Positions 44,026 through 51,990 of a stretch of 64,000 nucleotides of DNA are shown one piece after another. The stretch is taken from NCBI GenBank assembly GCA_963706785.1, contig CAVPNJ010000003.1:62001-126000 (forward strand). Reading direction: 5' to 3'. Both the position numbers and the translations under genes were made by a program. The DNA comes from Pollutimonas sp963706785 (GTDB lineage Bacteria > Pseudomonadota > Gammaproteobacteria > Burkholderiales > Burkholderiaceae_B). Numbering within the stretch: the first letter of the stretch is position 1; each line of letters opens with the position of its first letter. The notes beneath the pieces are model-generated. The model ran no database searches. It was not told where the DNA came from and worked only from the letters and a program-made list of their open reading frames with translations.

Positions 44026-45486
44026 TTACGGAGTGCCGAGCCCGCCAGCACAGATGTATTTGATTTCGACATAGTCATCTAGCCCATACTTGGAACCTTC
44101 GCGGCCGACGCCCGATTCCTTTATGCCACCGAAGGGCGCCAGTTCGGTCGAAATGATGCCCTCGTTCAGACCCACGATGCCGGTTTCCAGCGCTTCTGAG
44201 ACGCGCCAGGCACGGCCATAGTCGGCCGTGTAGAAGTAGGCTGCCAGTCCGAATGGCGTATCGTTTGCCAGGTCGATGACTTCCTTCTCGGTGCTAAAGC
44301 GGATCAGCGGCGCAACCGGCCCGAATGTCTCTTCTTGCATAAGCTTTGCTTGCCGCGAAACGTTGACGAGAATGGAAGGCTCATAAAAGAATCCTCCCAA
44401 CTTATGGGTGCTGCCGCCAGTTAGAACGCTTGCTCCTCCCGAAACGGCGTCTTCAATATGCTCCGTCACTTTGTCGACTGCCGCTTGGTCAATGAGCGGC
44501 CCAAGGTCGATGTCCTCGTCCAAGCCATTGCCTATTCGCAACGACACCACTGCCTGCTTGAGCCGTTCGGCGAAGGCATCGTAGATACCGTCCTGGACGA
44601 AAATGCGGTTCGCACATACGCAGGTCTGGCCCGCATTCCGGAACTTCGAAGCCATAGCTCCTGCCACGGCCAGGTCGAGGTCGGCGTCATCGAAAACGAT
44701 GAAGGGCGCATTGCCGCCCAGTTCCATAGACACCTTCTTCATGGTGCCGGCGCACTGCTGCATTAAGTGCTTGCCTACGCTGGTCGATCCGGTAAACGAC
44801 AGTTTGCGCACTAAAGGATTACTGGTCAGCTCTTCGCCTACTGTCCCCGAGTTGCCTGTGACTACATTGAGTACACCAGGCGGGATGCCGGCTTCCTGCG
44901 CCAGTTCTGCTAGCGCCAGCGCGGAGTACGGCGTCGCGGTAGCAGGTTTGATGACGATGGTGCAGCCAGCCGCCAGCGCCGCCCCTGCCTTGCGGGTGAT
45001 CATCGCATTAGGAAAATTCCACGGCGTGATGGCGGCGACCACCCCGACAGCTTGCTTGATGACTATGATGCGACGGTCGGCCGTTGCGGCGGGAATGATG
45101 TCGCCATAGAGTCGCTTCGCTTCCTCAGCGAACCATTCAAGAAACGATGCGCCATAGGCGATCTCGCTGCGAGATTCTTTGAGGGGTTTGCCTTGCTCGA
45201 GGGTAAGCAGTCGGGCGAGATCCTCTTGATGTGTCATGCACAAGTCGTACCAGCGGCGAATTAACTGCGCACGCTGTTTGCCCGCCATCGCGCGCCATGC
45301 GGGCAGGGCGCGGTTCGCAGCTTCGACAGCCTCGTGGACATCCCTCTGAGTCAGCGAAGGGACAGTACCAAGCTTGGAACTGTCTGTTGGGTTGATGACG
45401 TCAATGACTTGTCCGTTGGATGCGTCCGTCCATGCGCCGCCTATATAGCATTGCTGACGGAATAATGAAGATCGTTTCAGGTTCAT
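44026..45486 (-). CDS. succinate-semialdehyde-type aldehyde dehydrogenase
   Basis: The 486-residue NAD(P)-dependent aldehyde dehydrogenase is of the GabD branch, with Asn157 (PWNFP), Glu255 (MELGGN) and nucleophile Cys289 (NAGQTCVCANR; a second Cys at 291 is common in GabD). C-terminal AYFYTADYGRAWRVSEALETGIVGLNEG-type sequence is GabD-like. It probably oxidises succinate, glutarate or another omega-carboxylic semialdehyde made by its neighbours. It starts 27 bases after the GhrB-like gene. Confidence 0.9.
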   Translation of the reverse strand: MNLKRSSLFRQQCYIGGAWTDASNGQVIDVINPTDSSKLGTVPSLTQRDVHEAVEAANRALPAWRAMAGKQRAQLIRRWYDLCMTHQEDLARLLTLEQGKPLKESRSEIAYGASFLEWFAEEAKRLYGDIIPAATADRRIIVIKQAVGVVAAITPWNFPNAMITRKAGAALAAGCTIVIKPATATPYSALALAELAQEAGIPPGVLNVVTGNSGTVGEELTSNPLVRKLSFTGSTSVGKHLMQQCAGTMKKVSMELGGNAPFIVFDDADLDLAVAGAMASKFRNAGQTCVCANRIFVQDGIYDAFAERLKQAVVSLRIGNGLDEDIDLGPLIDQAAVDKVTEHIEDAVSGGASVLTGGSTHKLGGFFYEPSILVNVSRQAKLMQEETFGPVAPLIRFSTEKEVIDLANDTPFGLAAYFYTADYGRAWRVSEALETGIVGLNEGIISTELAPFGGIKESGVGREGSKYGLDDYVEIKYICAGGLGTP

Positions 45487-45513
45487 CGTGTGGTCCCCGG
45501 TGGATGTGCAGAG

Positions 45514-46494
45514 TTAGCGTGGAACGAGCAAATTGCTTGGAGTGCGACCTTGATAAAGGGCGTCCAGTCCATCAATGAGCAGCATGCCCATGGCATCGCG
45601 GGTTTCCTGGGTAGCGCTGCCAAGGTGCGGCGAGAGAAATACATTGTCGAGCTCGCGGTAGCGTGCATCGACATTGGGTTCATTGGCGAATACATCGAGA
45701 CCCGCCGCAAACAAGTGCCCCGTTGTGAGCGCCTGTATCAACGCGTCATCGTCCACCAGCTCGCCGCGCGATATATTCACTATCACGGCGCGCGAGGGCA
45801 GTAGCGCTATGCGCTTTGCGTTGATGATGCCCTTTAACTGGGGAGAGCCGGGCGCCGCGATCACGAACACGTCGGCGACTTGTAGTGCATCGTCAAGATC
45901 GGCATGGTAGATTGCGTTCGCTTCCTGCTCTGGCGGAAGTTTCCGTCGATTGTGGTAGTGGATCTCCATGCCGAAGGCTCGGGCCCGTGTAGCGATTTCT
46001 CGTCCGATGCGCCCCATGCCAAACACGACAACACGTTTTCCTTTCAGCCCGATTCCCAGCAGTTGCGTAGGACTCCACCCCGTCCAATTGCCGCTGCGCA
46101 CCAAGCGGTCTGCTTCGTAGCCACGACGACATGCGTTGAGCATCAGCATCATCGCGATTTCCGAGCAGGCATCGCTTAACACGTCGGGCGTATGCAGCAC
46201 TCCGATACCCAGTTCTTTAGCTACGGTCGTATTGATGTGGTCGTAGCCCACTGAGAGGGTCGCCACGTATTGCAAGGTGGGGGACAATTGACGCAGGACG
46301 CTGTCATTGATTTGTTCGGTGGCGCTGACAAATAAAACCTGGGACCCTAGCGCAGCATTGACGATTTCTTCGGGGGTCAGGATGCCGTCATGCTCATTGA
46401 TGCGTAAATCGTAGCGTGTGCGCAAAGCTGCTTCGACACTTTCAGTGAACCGCCGACATAGAAATGCCGCGGGTTTCGGTGAGCCTGGGACCAT
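45514..46494 (-). CDS. D-2-hydroxyacid dehydrogenase, GhrB/glyoxylate-reductase-like
   Basis: This 326-residue dehydrogenase has FGMGRIGREIA (158-168), followed by HYHNRR (179-184), whose arginines favour NADPH. The complete catalytic set is Arg243 (NISRGELV), Glu272 (FANEP) and His290 (LSPHLGSATQETR). Overall it resembles GhrB (2-ketogluconate/hydroxypyruvate/glyoxylate reductase). AAGGAGG lies 11 bases before ATG 46494; TTG 46503 is an alternative. It is the first gene of the minus-strand operon and diverges from the GntR gene. Confidence 0.88.
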   Translation of the reverse strand: MVPGSPKPAAFLCRRFTESVEAALRTRYDLRINEHDGILTPEEIVNAALGSQVLFVSATEQINDSVLRQLSPTLQYVATLSVGYDHINTTVAKELGIGVLHTPDVLSDACSEIAMMLMLNACRRGYEADRLVRSGNWTGWSPTQLLGIGLKGKRVVVFGMGRIGREIATRARAFGMEIHYHNRRKLPPEQEANAIYHADLDDALQVADVFVIAAPGSPQLKGIINAKRIALLPSRAVIVNISRGELVDDDALIQALTTGHLFAAGLDVFANEPNVDARYRELDNVFLSPHLGSATQETRDAMGMLLIDGLDALYQGRTPSNLLVPR

Positions 46495-46523
46495 ATCCTC
46501 CAATGCCTCCTTTTATGCTTTTG

Positions 46524-46580
46524 TGATACTATCAATTCGTAGTACAAATTTGTCAAGCAATTTTCTGGCTGATAGTATTT
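46524..46580. promoter_or_regulatory. candidate GntR operators in the divergent promoter region
   Basis: TGATACTATCA (46524-46534) is a perfect odd palindrome, and TGATAGTATTT (46570-46580) is a near copy. ATACTATCA and TGATAGTAT are exact inverted repeats of one another. Between them lies the perfect palindrome ACAAATTTGT (46544-46553). All fall between the divergent dehydrogenase operon and the GntR gene. Confidence 0.55.
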
Positions 46581-46603
46581 GTAGCAAGAGGCGATCGCTA
46601 AAC

Positions 46604-47392
46604 ATGCAAGAAAACAAGCCAGGCAACGAAAGAACGCTTTCAGACCGCCTTACGGATATGCTCGCCCGCGAGATACGCAGTGGCGCCTATCCCGTCAATT
46701 CGCGCCTGCCCACTGAAAAGTTCATGACAGAAGAATATGGCGTAAGCCGCACTGTAGTGCGGGAAGTCATTTCTCGGCTCAAGTCTGCTGGACTAGTGGA
46801 TACCCGCCAAGGCAGCGGTACCGTCGTGCTCGATCCGACATCCAGCGACGCATTCCGCTTGGGACGGCCCGATGAGAATCCGGCTCGGGGCGTCTTGCGC
46901 ATCATCGAACTACGTCGCGGACTGGAAGCGGAAATGGCTGCTTTGGCCGCAGAGCGGCGCACCCCACAAGATATGCTGCGCATCAACCGTGCGCTTGCCG
47001 AAATCGATAGGGCCGTCCACGAGAATGGCGACGGCGTAGAGGAAGACTTGGCTTTCCATATTGCTATTGCCCACGCCACGGGTAATCCGCATTACCCGGA
47101 ACTGCTAGGCATGTTGACGCGAGCCCTGAAGGACGCCATACGAGTAACGCGTGGACATGAAGCGCGTCAGATCCAGCTGGCCGAGAGCGTTTGCAATGAA
47201 CATGAGGCCATACGTGCAGCCATCGAAAGCCAGGACATTGAAGCCGCCAGGGCTGCGGCATATCATCACATGCTGAATACTGCTAGACGCATCGAGAATG
47301 TCGATCCAGAATACTGGCAAGGCGCCAGCAGTGCGGCAGCGGGCAGGCTGGCGCGTACCCGGCTGGCGTCCGAACTAAGGAAAAGCAGGTAA
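46604..47392 (+). CDS. GntR-family regulator, FadR/FCD subfamily
   Basis: The 262 residues have an N-terminal winged HTH (TLSDRLTDMLAREIRSG; LPTEKFMTEEYGVSRTVVRE; GLVDTRQGSGTVV) and an all-helical FCD domain with metal or acid ligands in EEDLAFHIAIAHATGN and the AYHHM C-terminal histidines. FCD regulators respond to sugar acids and other carboxylates. I chose ATG 46604; the frame is open further upstream but crosses the promoter region. It is set between the divergent operon and a convergent enolase-family gene, which it likely all controls. Confidence 0.92.
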   Translation: MQENKPGNERTLSDRLTDMLAREIRSGAYPVNSRLPTEKFMTEEYGVSRTVVREVISRLKSAGLVDTRQGSGTVVLDPTSSDAFRLGRPDENPARGVLRIIELRRGLEAEMAALAAERRTPQDMLRINRALAEIDRAVHENGDGVEEDLAFHIAIAHATGNPHYPELLGMLTRALKDAIRVTRGHEARQIQLAESVCNEHEAIRAAIESQDIEAARAAAYHHMLNTARRIENVDPEYWQGASSAAAGRLARTRLASELRKSR

Positions 47393-47393
47393 A

Positions 47394-48503
47394 TTAACTT
47401 AGTACCGCCAATTTCTTTCGAGTGATAAGGTCGAAGTCTATCTCTGCACCAAGACCCGCGGCGGTGGGCGCGAGCACCATGCCTTCGTCGTTAACGGTAA
47501 TGTCTTGCACAAGCCCATATTTTTGCGCCTCGTCGGGCAAAAGGACTTCGAAAAATTCCGTATTGCGAATAGCCATGGTGACATGAAGATTGGCCACATT
47601 GTTCAGTGAGTTGCCTCCGTGGTGAATCTCGAAATTCATCCCGAACGCCTCGGCAAGATGGGCTGCCTTCAGTATTGTCGTTATGCCGCCTTTCACTGCA
47701 ACGTCGCCGCGCAGGTAGTCTGTGGCTTTTGCCGTTAGCCACGCCACATACGTATCTAGACCGGCAATGGGATATTCCGTTGCCATGACGGGTATGTGAA
47801 GCTGCTGTTTAAGCTTCTGGTAATTGTAGATGTCCCATTCCGCCAGTGGATCTTCGTACCAGTAAAAATTCATCTCTTGTATCGCCCGGCCGACACGCAG
47901 CGCCTGCGGGTAATCGTAGCCCCATGTCGAATCAAGCATAAGCTTGTAGTCGTCGCCCACTGCGCTGCGTACGACTTCGCATAACTGAATATCTTCCTGC
48001 CAATTCTGTGGCGGATGAATCTTATAAGCTGCCCAGTTCCTGGATTTGAACGATAGTGCCTGTTCTGCATAAGACTTATGATCGGACAGCACGGCGGAAC
48101 TGGCGTAGGCGGGTATGCGGTCGCGGAACGAACCGATCAATTGGTGAATGGGTAGTCCTGCAATTTTTCCTGCAATATCCCACAAGGCAATATCAACGGC
48201 ACCGATGGAACGAATACTTGCGTTCCTGGATCGTTGCCACAGTGCCTTGTTCAAGGCTTCTCGATCGAGCGGGTTCTTGCCGATCAGCACAGGCTTGAGA
48301 AAATAGATAAGGCCCGGAGCGTCCATGTCGGCAGGATTGCGGGCGGAGCCAATAAAGGCGTGTCCTACAACACCCTCATCGGTGATGATTTCCAACAAGC
48401 CCAGTTTGCTTTTGCCACCGAAACTACCGGTGTGCTTTCCGTAGCTCGTGGCCGTGATGCCATCCCAGGAAAATAAGGTCAATCTAACGTCGGTAATTTT
48501 CAT
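47394..48503 (-). CDS. enolase-superfamily dehydratase with KxH motif
   Basis: This 369-residue member of the mandelate-racemase family has base motif Lys161-Ile-His163 (AYKIHPP), metal ligands Asp191, Glu217 (WYEDP) and Glu243 (ATEYP), and Asp267/His294 (EIHHGGNS). The KxH pattern and YEDP occur in rhamnonate-dehydratase-like acid-sugar dehydratases and differ from the KxR enzyme at 40924. It ends two bases before the GntR stop (convergent), so it has its own promoter near 48510. The substrate is probably a sugar acid or hydroxy acid. Confidence 0.88.
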   Translation of the reverse strand: MKITDVRLTLFSWDGITATSYGKHTGSFGGKSKLGLLEIITDEGVVGHAFIGSARNPADMDAPGLIYFLKPVLIGKNPLDREALNKALWQRSRNASIRSIGAVDIALWDIAGKIAGLPIHQLIGSFRDRIPAYASSAVLSDHKSYAEQALSFKSRNWAAYKIHPPQNWQEDIQLCEVVRSAVGDDYKLMLDSTWGYDYPQALRVGRAIQEMNFYWYEDPLAEWDIYNYQKLKQQLHIPVMATEYPIAGLDTYVAWLTAKATDYLRGDVAVKGGITTILKAAHLAEAFGMNFEIHHGGNSLNNVANLHVTMAIRNTEFFEVLLPDEAQKYGLVQDITVNDEGMVLAPTAAGLGAEIDFDLITRKKLAVLS

Positions 48504-48876
48504 GAAGTTTTGTTTCCAGTTTAGTCAGTCTTGATGTTGTTTTCGACTACCGCACTGCCCATTTTCTCGTCTCGGTCTGAGCGAATGCATCCACGGACGG
48601 AGCCGGCATTGCGAGCGCAGTCTGGTTTCGGACCGTCGCGAAAAGTGAGCGTCCTTAACTCGAGCTATTTGCCTACCTATGCATATACCACGATGACCGC
48701 AGACAAGGCTACCGATATGCGGTTGTGACCAGCGCGGACGCTCCTGTGTTAGCGGCTGTAATAGCGGTTGCGCTCGCCTGACGGCGAGACGTAAGCTTTG
48801 TTAAGGGATGGTCGTAACCCCCCCCTCGTATCTTCAAGGAATTGTTCACGTAGGGCCTGCGCGCCTGGGAGGAATC
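48504..48876. other. 373-base gap without a recognised gene
   Basis: Upstream region of the enolase-family gene (minus) and of the collagen-like gene (plus). It holds the hairpin CTCGCC-TGAC-GGCGAG (48773-48788). No RNA gene or coding pattern with convincing codon use was seen. A 65-codon frame starting at 48531 looks random. Confidence 0.5.
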
Positions 48877-49329
48877 ATGAAGCTACAGTATTGGGTGACG
48901 ATTGCCGTGGCGAGCGCATTGTGGGGACCGGCTTGCGTGTCGGCTCAAACGATTCAAGGAATTCACGGGATTCCAGGAATTCAAGGTTTGCAAGGTTTGC
49001 AACGGATGCAAGGCAGGCCGCATTTACCTATGCCGCACAGCCCGGTAAACCGGCCGGGCAGCGCAGGAAATTTTTTTCTCCATAGTAGTCCGACCTTTCC
49101 TAACCGACGTGTTCCCAGTCTAGAGCCACCTGAGTCCGGCGACATCCATCCCGTCACGCCCGATATGGCTTGGCCCAAGTCGCATTCTTTAATCACGCCG
49201 GGGCGTCCGTCAATGAAATCCGGCCCGGGCAATATCTTGAATGGTGAGGACCTTTCCGGCAGGGGGGACTTAGGTATCGAAGAGCCACTCGGAGGTATCG
49301 GCGGTGCCGACGGCCTCCTCGGACGATAA
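48877..49329 (+). CDS. secreted collagen-like Gly-X-Y/proline-rich protein
   Basis: From ATG 48877 (GGGAGGAATC upstream) there are 150 residues: a signal peptide (cleavage near VSAQ, 24), then the triplet run GIHGIPGIQGLQGLQ with glycine every third residue. A long disordered region follows, rich in Pro, Gly, Ser and His (RPHLPMPHSPVNRPGS; PPESGDIHPVTPDM), ending LGGIGGADGLLGR. The DNA under the Gly-X-Y run is itself repetitive (ATTCAAGGAATTC, CAAGGTTTG copies). No enzyme domain is present. Only about five triplets exist, too few for a stable triple helix. Confidence 0.6.
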   Translation: MKLQYWVTIAVASALWGPACVSAQTIQGIHGIPGIQGLQGLQRMQGRPHLPMPHSPVNRPGSAGNFFLHSSPTFPNRRVPSLEPPESGDIHPVTPDMAWPKSHSLITPGRPSMKSGPGNILNGEDLSGRGDLGIEEPLGGIGGADGLLGR

Positions 49330-49337
49330 GTTCGGCT

Positions 49338-50642
49338 TTAGGTACCGGCTGCAATGTCGCGCACCTGCGGGCCGACGTACAGCTGACGTGGGCGACCGAT
49401 TTTGTACTCGGGGTCGGAAAGCATTTCGCTCCATTGAGCGACCCAACCGACCGTGCGAGCCAAGGCAAAAATGGCCGTGAACAACGAAGTAGGAATTCCA
49501 ATGGCGCGCTGAACGATGCCCGAGTAGAAGTCAACGTTTGGGTACAGTTTGCGGTCGACAAAATAAGGATCTTCCAGAGCGATGCGTTCGAGCTCCATTG
49601 CCAGCTTGAACAAGGGATCATTCTCCAGGCCCAGTGCCGACAATACTTCCTTGCACGTTTCCTGCATCAGTTTGGCACGCGGGTCATAGTTTTTATAGAC
49701 GCGATGGCCAAAGCCCATCAGCCGCACGCCCGAGTTCTTGTCCTTGACCTTCTCCATGAATTCGCCAACCTTGGCCACTCCGCCGTTGACTTGCAGCTCT
49801 TCGAGCATCTGCAGGCAGGCTTCGTTCGCACCACCGTGCGCCGGTCCCCACAGGCAGCCCACACCCGCGGCAATGGCCGCGAAAGGGCTGGTGCCCGACG
49901 ATCCGCAAAGACGCACCGTGGAGGTTGATGCGTTTTGCTCGTGATCGGCATGCAAGATGAAGATGCGATCAAGGGCACGTTCGACCACGTCGTTGACCTT
50001 GTACTCTTCGCAAGGCGTGGCAAACATCATGTGCAGGAAATTGCCGGTGTACGACAAATCGTTTCGCGGATAGATGAACGGTTGGCCCTGTGAATATTTG
50101 TACGCCATCGCCACCATGGTCGGCATTTTGGCGATCAAGCGGATGGCCGAAATGTCGCGATGCTGCGGGTTAGTGATGTCGGTGGAGTCATGATAAAAGG
50201 CCGACATGGCGCCCACTAGCCCGGTCAGCACGGCCATGGGGTGCGCGTCGCGACGGAAGCCGCGTAGAAAGTTCTGCATATGGTCGTGCACCATGGTGTG
50301 GTGCGTGACCAGCGAGTCGAATTCCTTCTTCTGTGTCTTGTCGGGCAGGTCGCCCTTTAGAATTAGATAGCAGATATCGAGGAAGTCGCAGTTTTTCGCA
50401 AGCTGATCGATAGGATAGCCACCGTACACTAATTCGCCCTTATCGCCGTCGATATAGGTAATGCCCGACTCGCAAGAAGCGGTAGAAAGGAAGCCAGGGT
50501 CATAGGTGAACATTCCGCTTTGGCCGTATAGCTTGCGGATATCGATGACATCAGGGCCGACAGTGCCTTGATAAACGGGAAGCTCTATCGGCGCGCTACC
50601 ATCCGAAAACGATAGCGTGGCTTTCCTATCTGACAATTCCAT
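49338..50642 (-). CDS. gltA: citrate synthase (type II)
   Basis: The 434-residue hexameric-type citrate synthase condenses oxaloacetate with acetyl-CoA. Catalytic segments are ILHADHEQNASTSTVR, WGPAHGGANEACLQ, GFGHRVYKNYDPRA and NVDFYSGI (Asp). The N-terminus with an IDIRKLYGQSGMFTYDPGF-type segment is normal for proteobacterial GltA. In relatives, gltA normally follows the sdh genes; here it stands alone between a collagen-like gene and a tetR gene, so it may have been moved or be a second copy. It converges with the collagen-like gene nine bases away. Confidence 0.96.
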   Translation of the reverse strand: MELSDRKATLSFSDGSAPIELPVYQGTVGPDVIDIRKLYGQSGMFTYDPGFLSTASCESGITYIDGDKGELVYGGYPIDQLAKNCDFLDICYLILKGDLPDKTQKKEFDSLVTHHTMVHDHMQNFLRGFRRDAHPMAVLTGLVGAMSAFYHDSTDITNPQHRDISAIRLIAKMPTMVAMAYKYSQGQPFIYPRNDLSYTGNFLHMMFATPCEEYKVNDVVERALDRIFILHADHEQNASTSTVRLCGSSGTSPFAAIAAGVGCLWGPAHGGANEACLQMLEELQVNGGVAKVGEFMEKVKDKNSGVRLMGFGHRVYKNYDPRAKLMQETCKEVLSALGLENDPLFKLAMELERIALEDPYFVDRKLYPNVDFYSGIVQRAIGIPTSLFTAIFALARTVGWVAQWSEMLSDPEYKIGRPRQLYVGPQVRDIAAGT

Positions 50643-50797
50643 ACGTATTCTCCGTGAAAACTACAATATTTGCGTCTGCCTGAGGTTCGTGGCAACGTTG
50701 GCGGGCCGATAACGCGGCCGTACTGTGTTCCACCATTCATAAATGGTGGCGGAAGTCGCGTGCCAGCCAAGTTATCTGACGCATAACTGCGTAGAAT

Positions 50798-50813
50798 GAT
50801 ACGTTAATGTATC
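50798..50813. promoter_or_regulatory. dyad upstream of citrate synthase
   Basis: GATAC-GTTAAT-GTATC (50798-50813) lies about 155 bases before the gltA ATG, in an AT-rich stretch that probably holds its promoter. The 288-base gap between gltA and the TetR stop shows no gene. Confidence 0.3.
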
Positions 50814-50930
50814 TTTTCGGATAAGTTTTATTTTGTTAACGGCCGACGATGAATCAGATGGAATGAGTCGCGATTTAATCGCATAAAAACCAAAGGTTTT
50901 CCACCTGATAGCGCTGTGAAGCAACTTCGG

Positions 50931-51476
50931 TTATTTCGACATGCCGTGCCATAGAAGGTCGAAAACACTTTGAACAGCATCGCGACGCGCTAGCCGTCCG
51001 GAACGTATCATGGTGGCCGCATTTCGCAGTAGGGCGAACATGGACTCAAGCAGCCACGCCGCAGACAGATCGACCCGCAGTGCTCCGGATCCTTGCCATT
51101 GCTGGAACAATGCAATTAAGGATGCCTTTAAGGGTTGTGCTCGCGCATCCATGGTTTCATTGATCTGCATCTGCTCATCAACATAGGCGTAAAGCTCGAC
51201 GATAGGAAGTAATTCCTCAATAAGGCGCTTGATAGCGTGCTCTGCCGTACCCTGACTTGGCCGAGCTCGCGCGATTGCTTGTTCCGCACTGGCGATGCCT
51301 ACTTCGGACATGGTCAACATCATCGCCTCGCGCGAGGGAAAGTGTCGACACAAGGTTGCACGGCTAAGCCCAACCATCGAGGCAAGCTGCCCCATTGACG
51401 CGCGCGGTTGGTCCGCCAATGCATTGACCAAATTCAATAGCAATTCCTCACGGATCCGAGATTTCGACGCAGCCAT
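50931..51476 (-). CDS. TetR/AcrR-family regulator
   Basis: The 181 residues have an N-terminal HTH (SMGQLASMVGLSRATLCRHFPSREAM, about 28-53) and a helical ligand-binding domain with aromatic and acidic residues (LLPIVELYAYVDEQMQI). It is a likely repressor of itself and of the divergent locus at 51607. A perfect odd palindrome at 51502-51512, 26 bases before its start, is the candidate operator. The divergent gene is now a broken pagL, so the original target may be lost. Confidence 0.87.
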   Translation of the reverse strand: MAASKSRIREELLLNLVNALADQPRASMGQLASMVGLSRATLCRHFPSREAMMLTMSEVGIASAEQAIARARPSQGTAEHAIKRLIEELLPIVELYAYVDEQMQINETMDARAQPLKASLIALFQQWQGSGALRVDLSAAWLLESMFALLRNAATMIRSGRLARRDAVQSVFDLLWHGMSK

Positions 51477-51501
51477 AACCGCTCCCTAATGCTTATTGGT
51501 G

Positions 51502-51512
51502 ATGTGTCACAT
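51502..51512. promoter_or_regulatory. candidate TetR operator ATGTGTCACAT
   Basis: ATGTG-T-CACAT is a perfect odd palindrome in the divergent region between tetR and the pagL remnant, positioned to overlap the tetR promoter. Regulation is inferred from position. Confidence 0.45.
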
Positions 51513-51606
51513 AGAGCAGCGGCATCGTCAATTAGCCGCGAAGAATGACACTGCGATCTTACTATGATATTCTGCGTCAAATGAGACAAAATAGTATCGT
51601 TATGGA

Positions 51607-51938
51607 TTGTTTTATCTCTTCCGATGGCCCGCACGTGGCATTTCGTCGTGTGGATCAGCGACGGCCCAGCCAGTGGGTGGTCCAGACTACAGCGGCTCGA
51701 CGAAAATCGTTGCGCAAGGGCCGGCATCCAAGCAAGGTCTGGGTGTGCATCTGGGATATAACTCAAATTACAGGAAGGCGACTTTGGCGTACGAGACCCC
51801 AAAGTTATGGGCTTATGAGTTTGGGAATGGCTGGGGTAGGGTAGAGGCATCCGCTACTCGCACCATTCGAATGCGAGCATAAAAAAGCCCAATCCAGGAT
51901 TGGACTTGCTCGGGTTGGCGTACACCTATCAATTTTAA
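51607..51938 (+). pseudogene. pagL: internally deleted pagL (lipid A 3-O-deacylase)
   Basis: The first part (TTG 51607 onward) reads GSATAQPVGG, then GLGVHLGYNSNYRKATLAY and LWAYEFGNGWGRVE, the start of the PagL outer-membrane barrel. It then shifts frame. From 51846 another frame reads GIRYSHHSNASIKKPNPGLD and LLGLAYTYQF to the TAA at 51936-51938, the end of PagL with its catalytic His-x-Ser. About 80-90 central residues are missing, and the halves are out of frame. The N-terminal signal is also poor. PagL removes the 3-O acyl chain of lipid A in the outer membrane; this copy cannot. Confidence 0.8.
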
Positions 51939-51990
51939 CGGTAGGTTCGCCTAAGCCGCCGCGGACTTCGCGGCCATCGGGCGCGGACGT

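Noticed and set aside
38331..48503. This region as a genomic island
   Set aside because: No tRNA, integrase, direct-repeat borders or clear composition break; the gene types are typical of Alcaligenaceae chromosomes.
48531..48728. 65-codon plus-strand frame in the gap before the collagen-like gene
   Set aside because: No ribosome binding site, no domain, irregular composition.
48960..49015. Short repeats resembling a CRISPR-like array
   Set aside because: The repeats are the codons of a Gly-X-Y run in frame with a signal peptide; there are no regular spacers and no cas genes.
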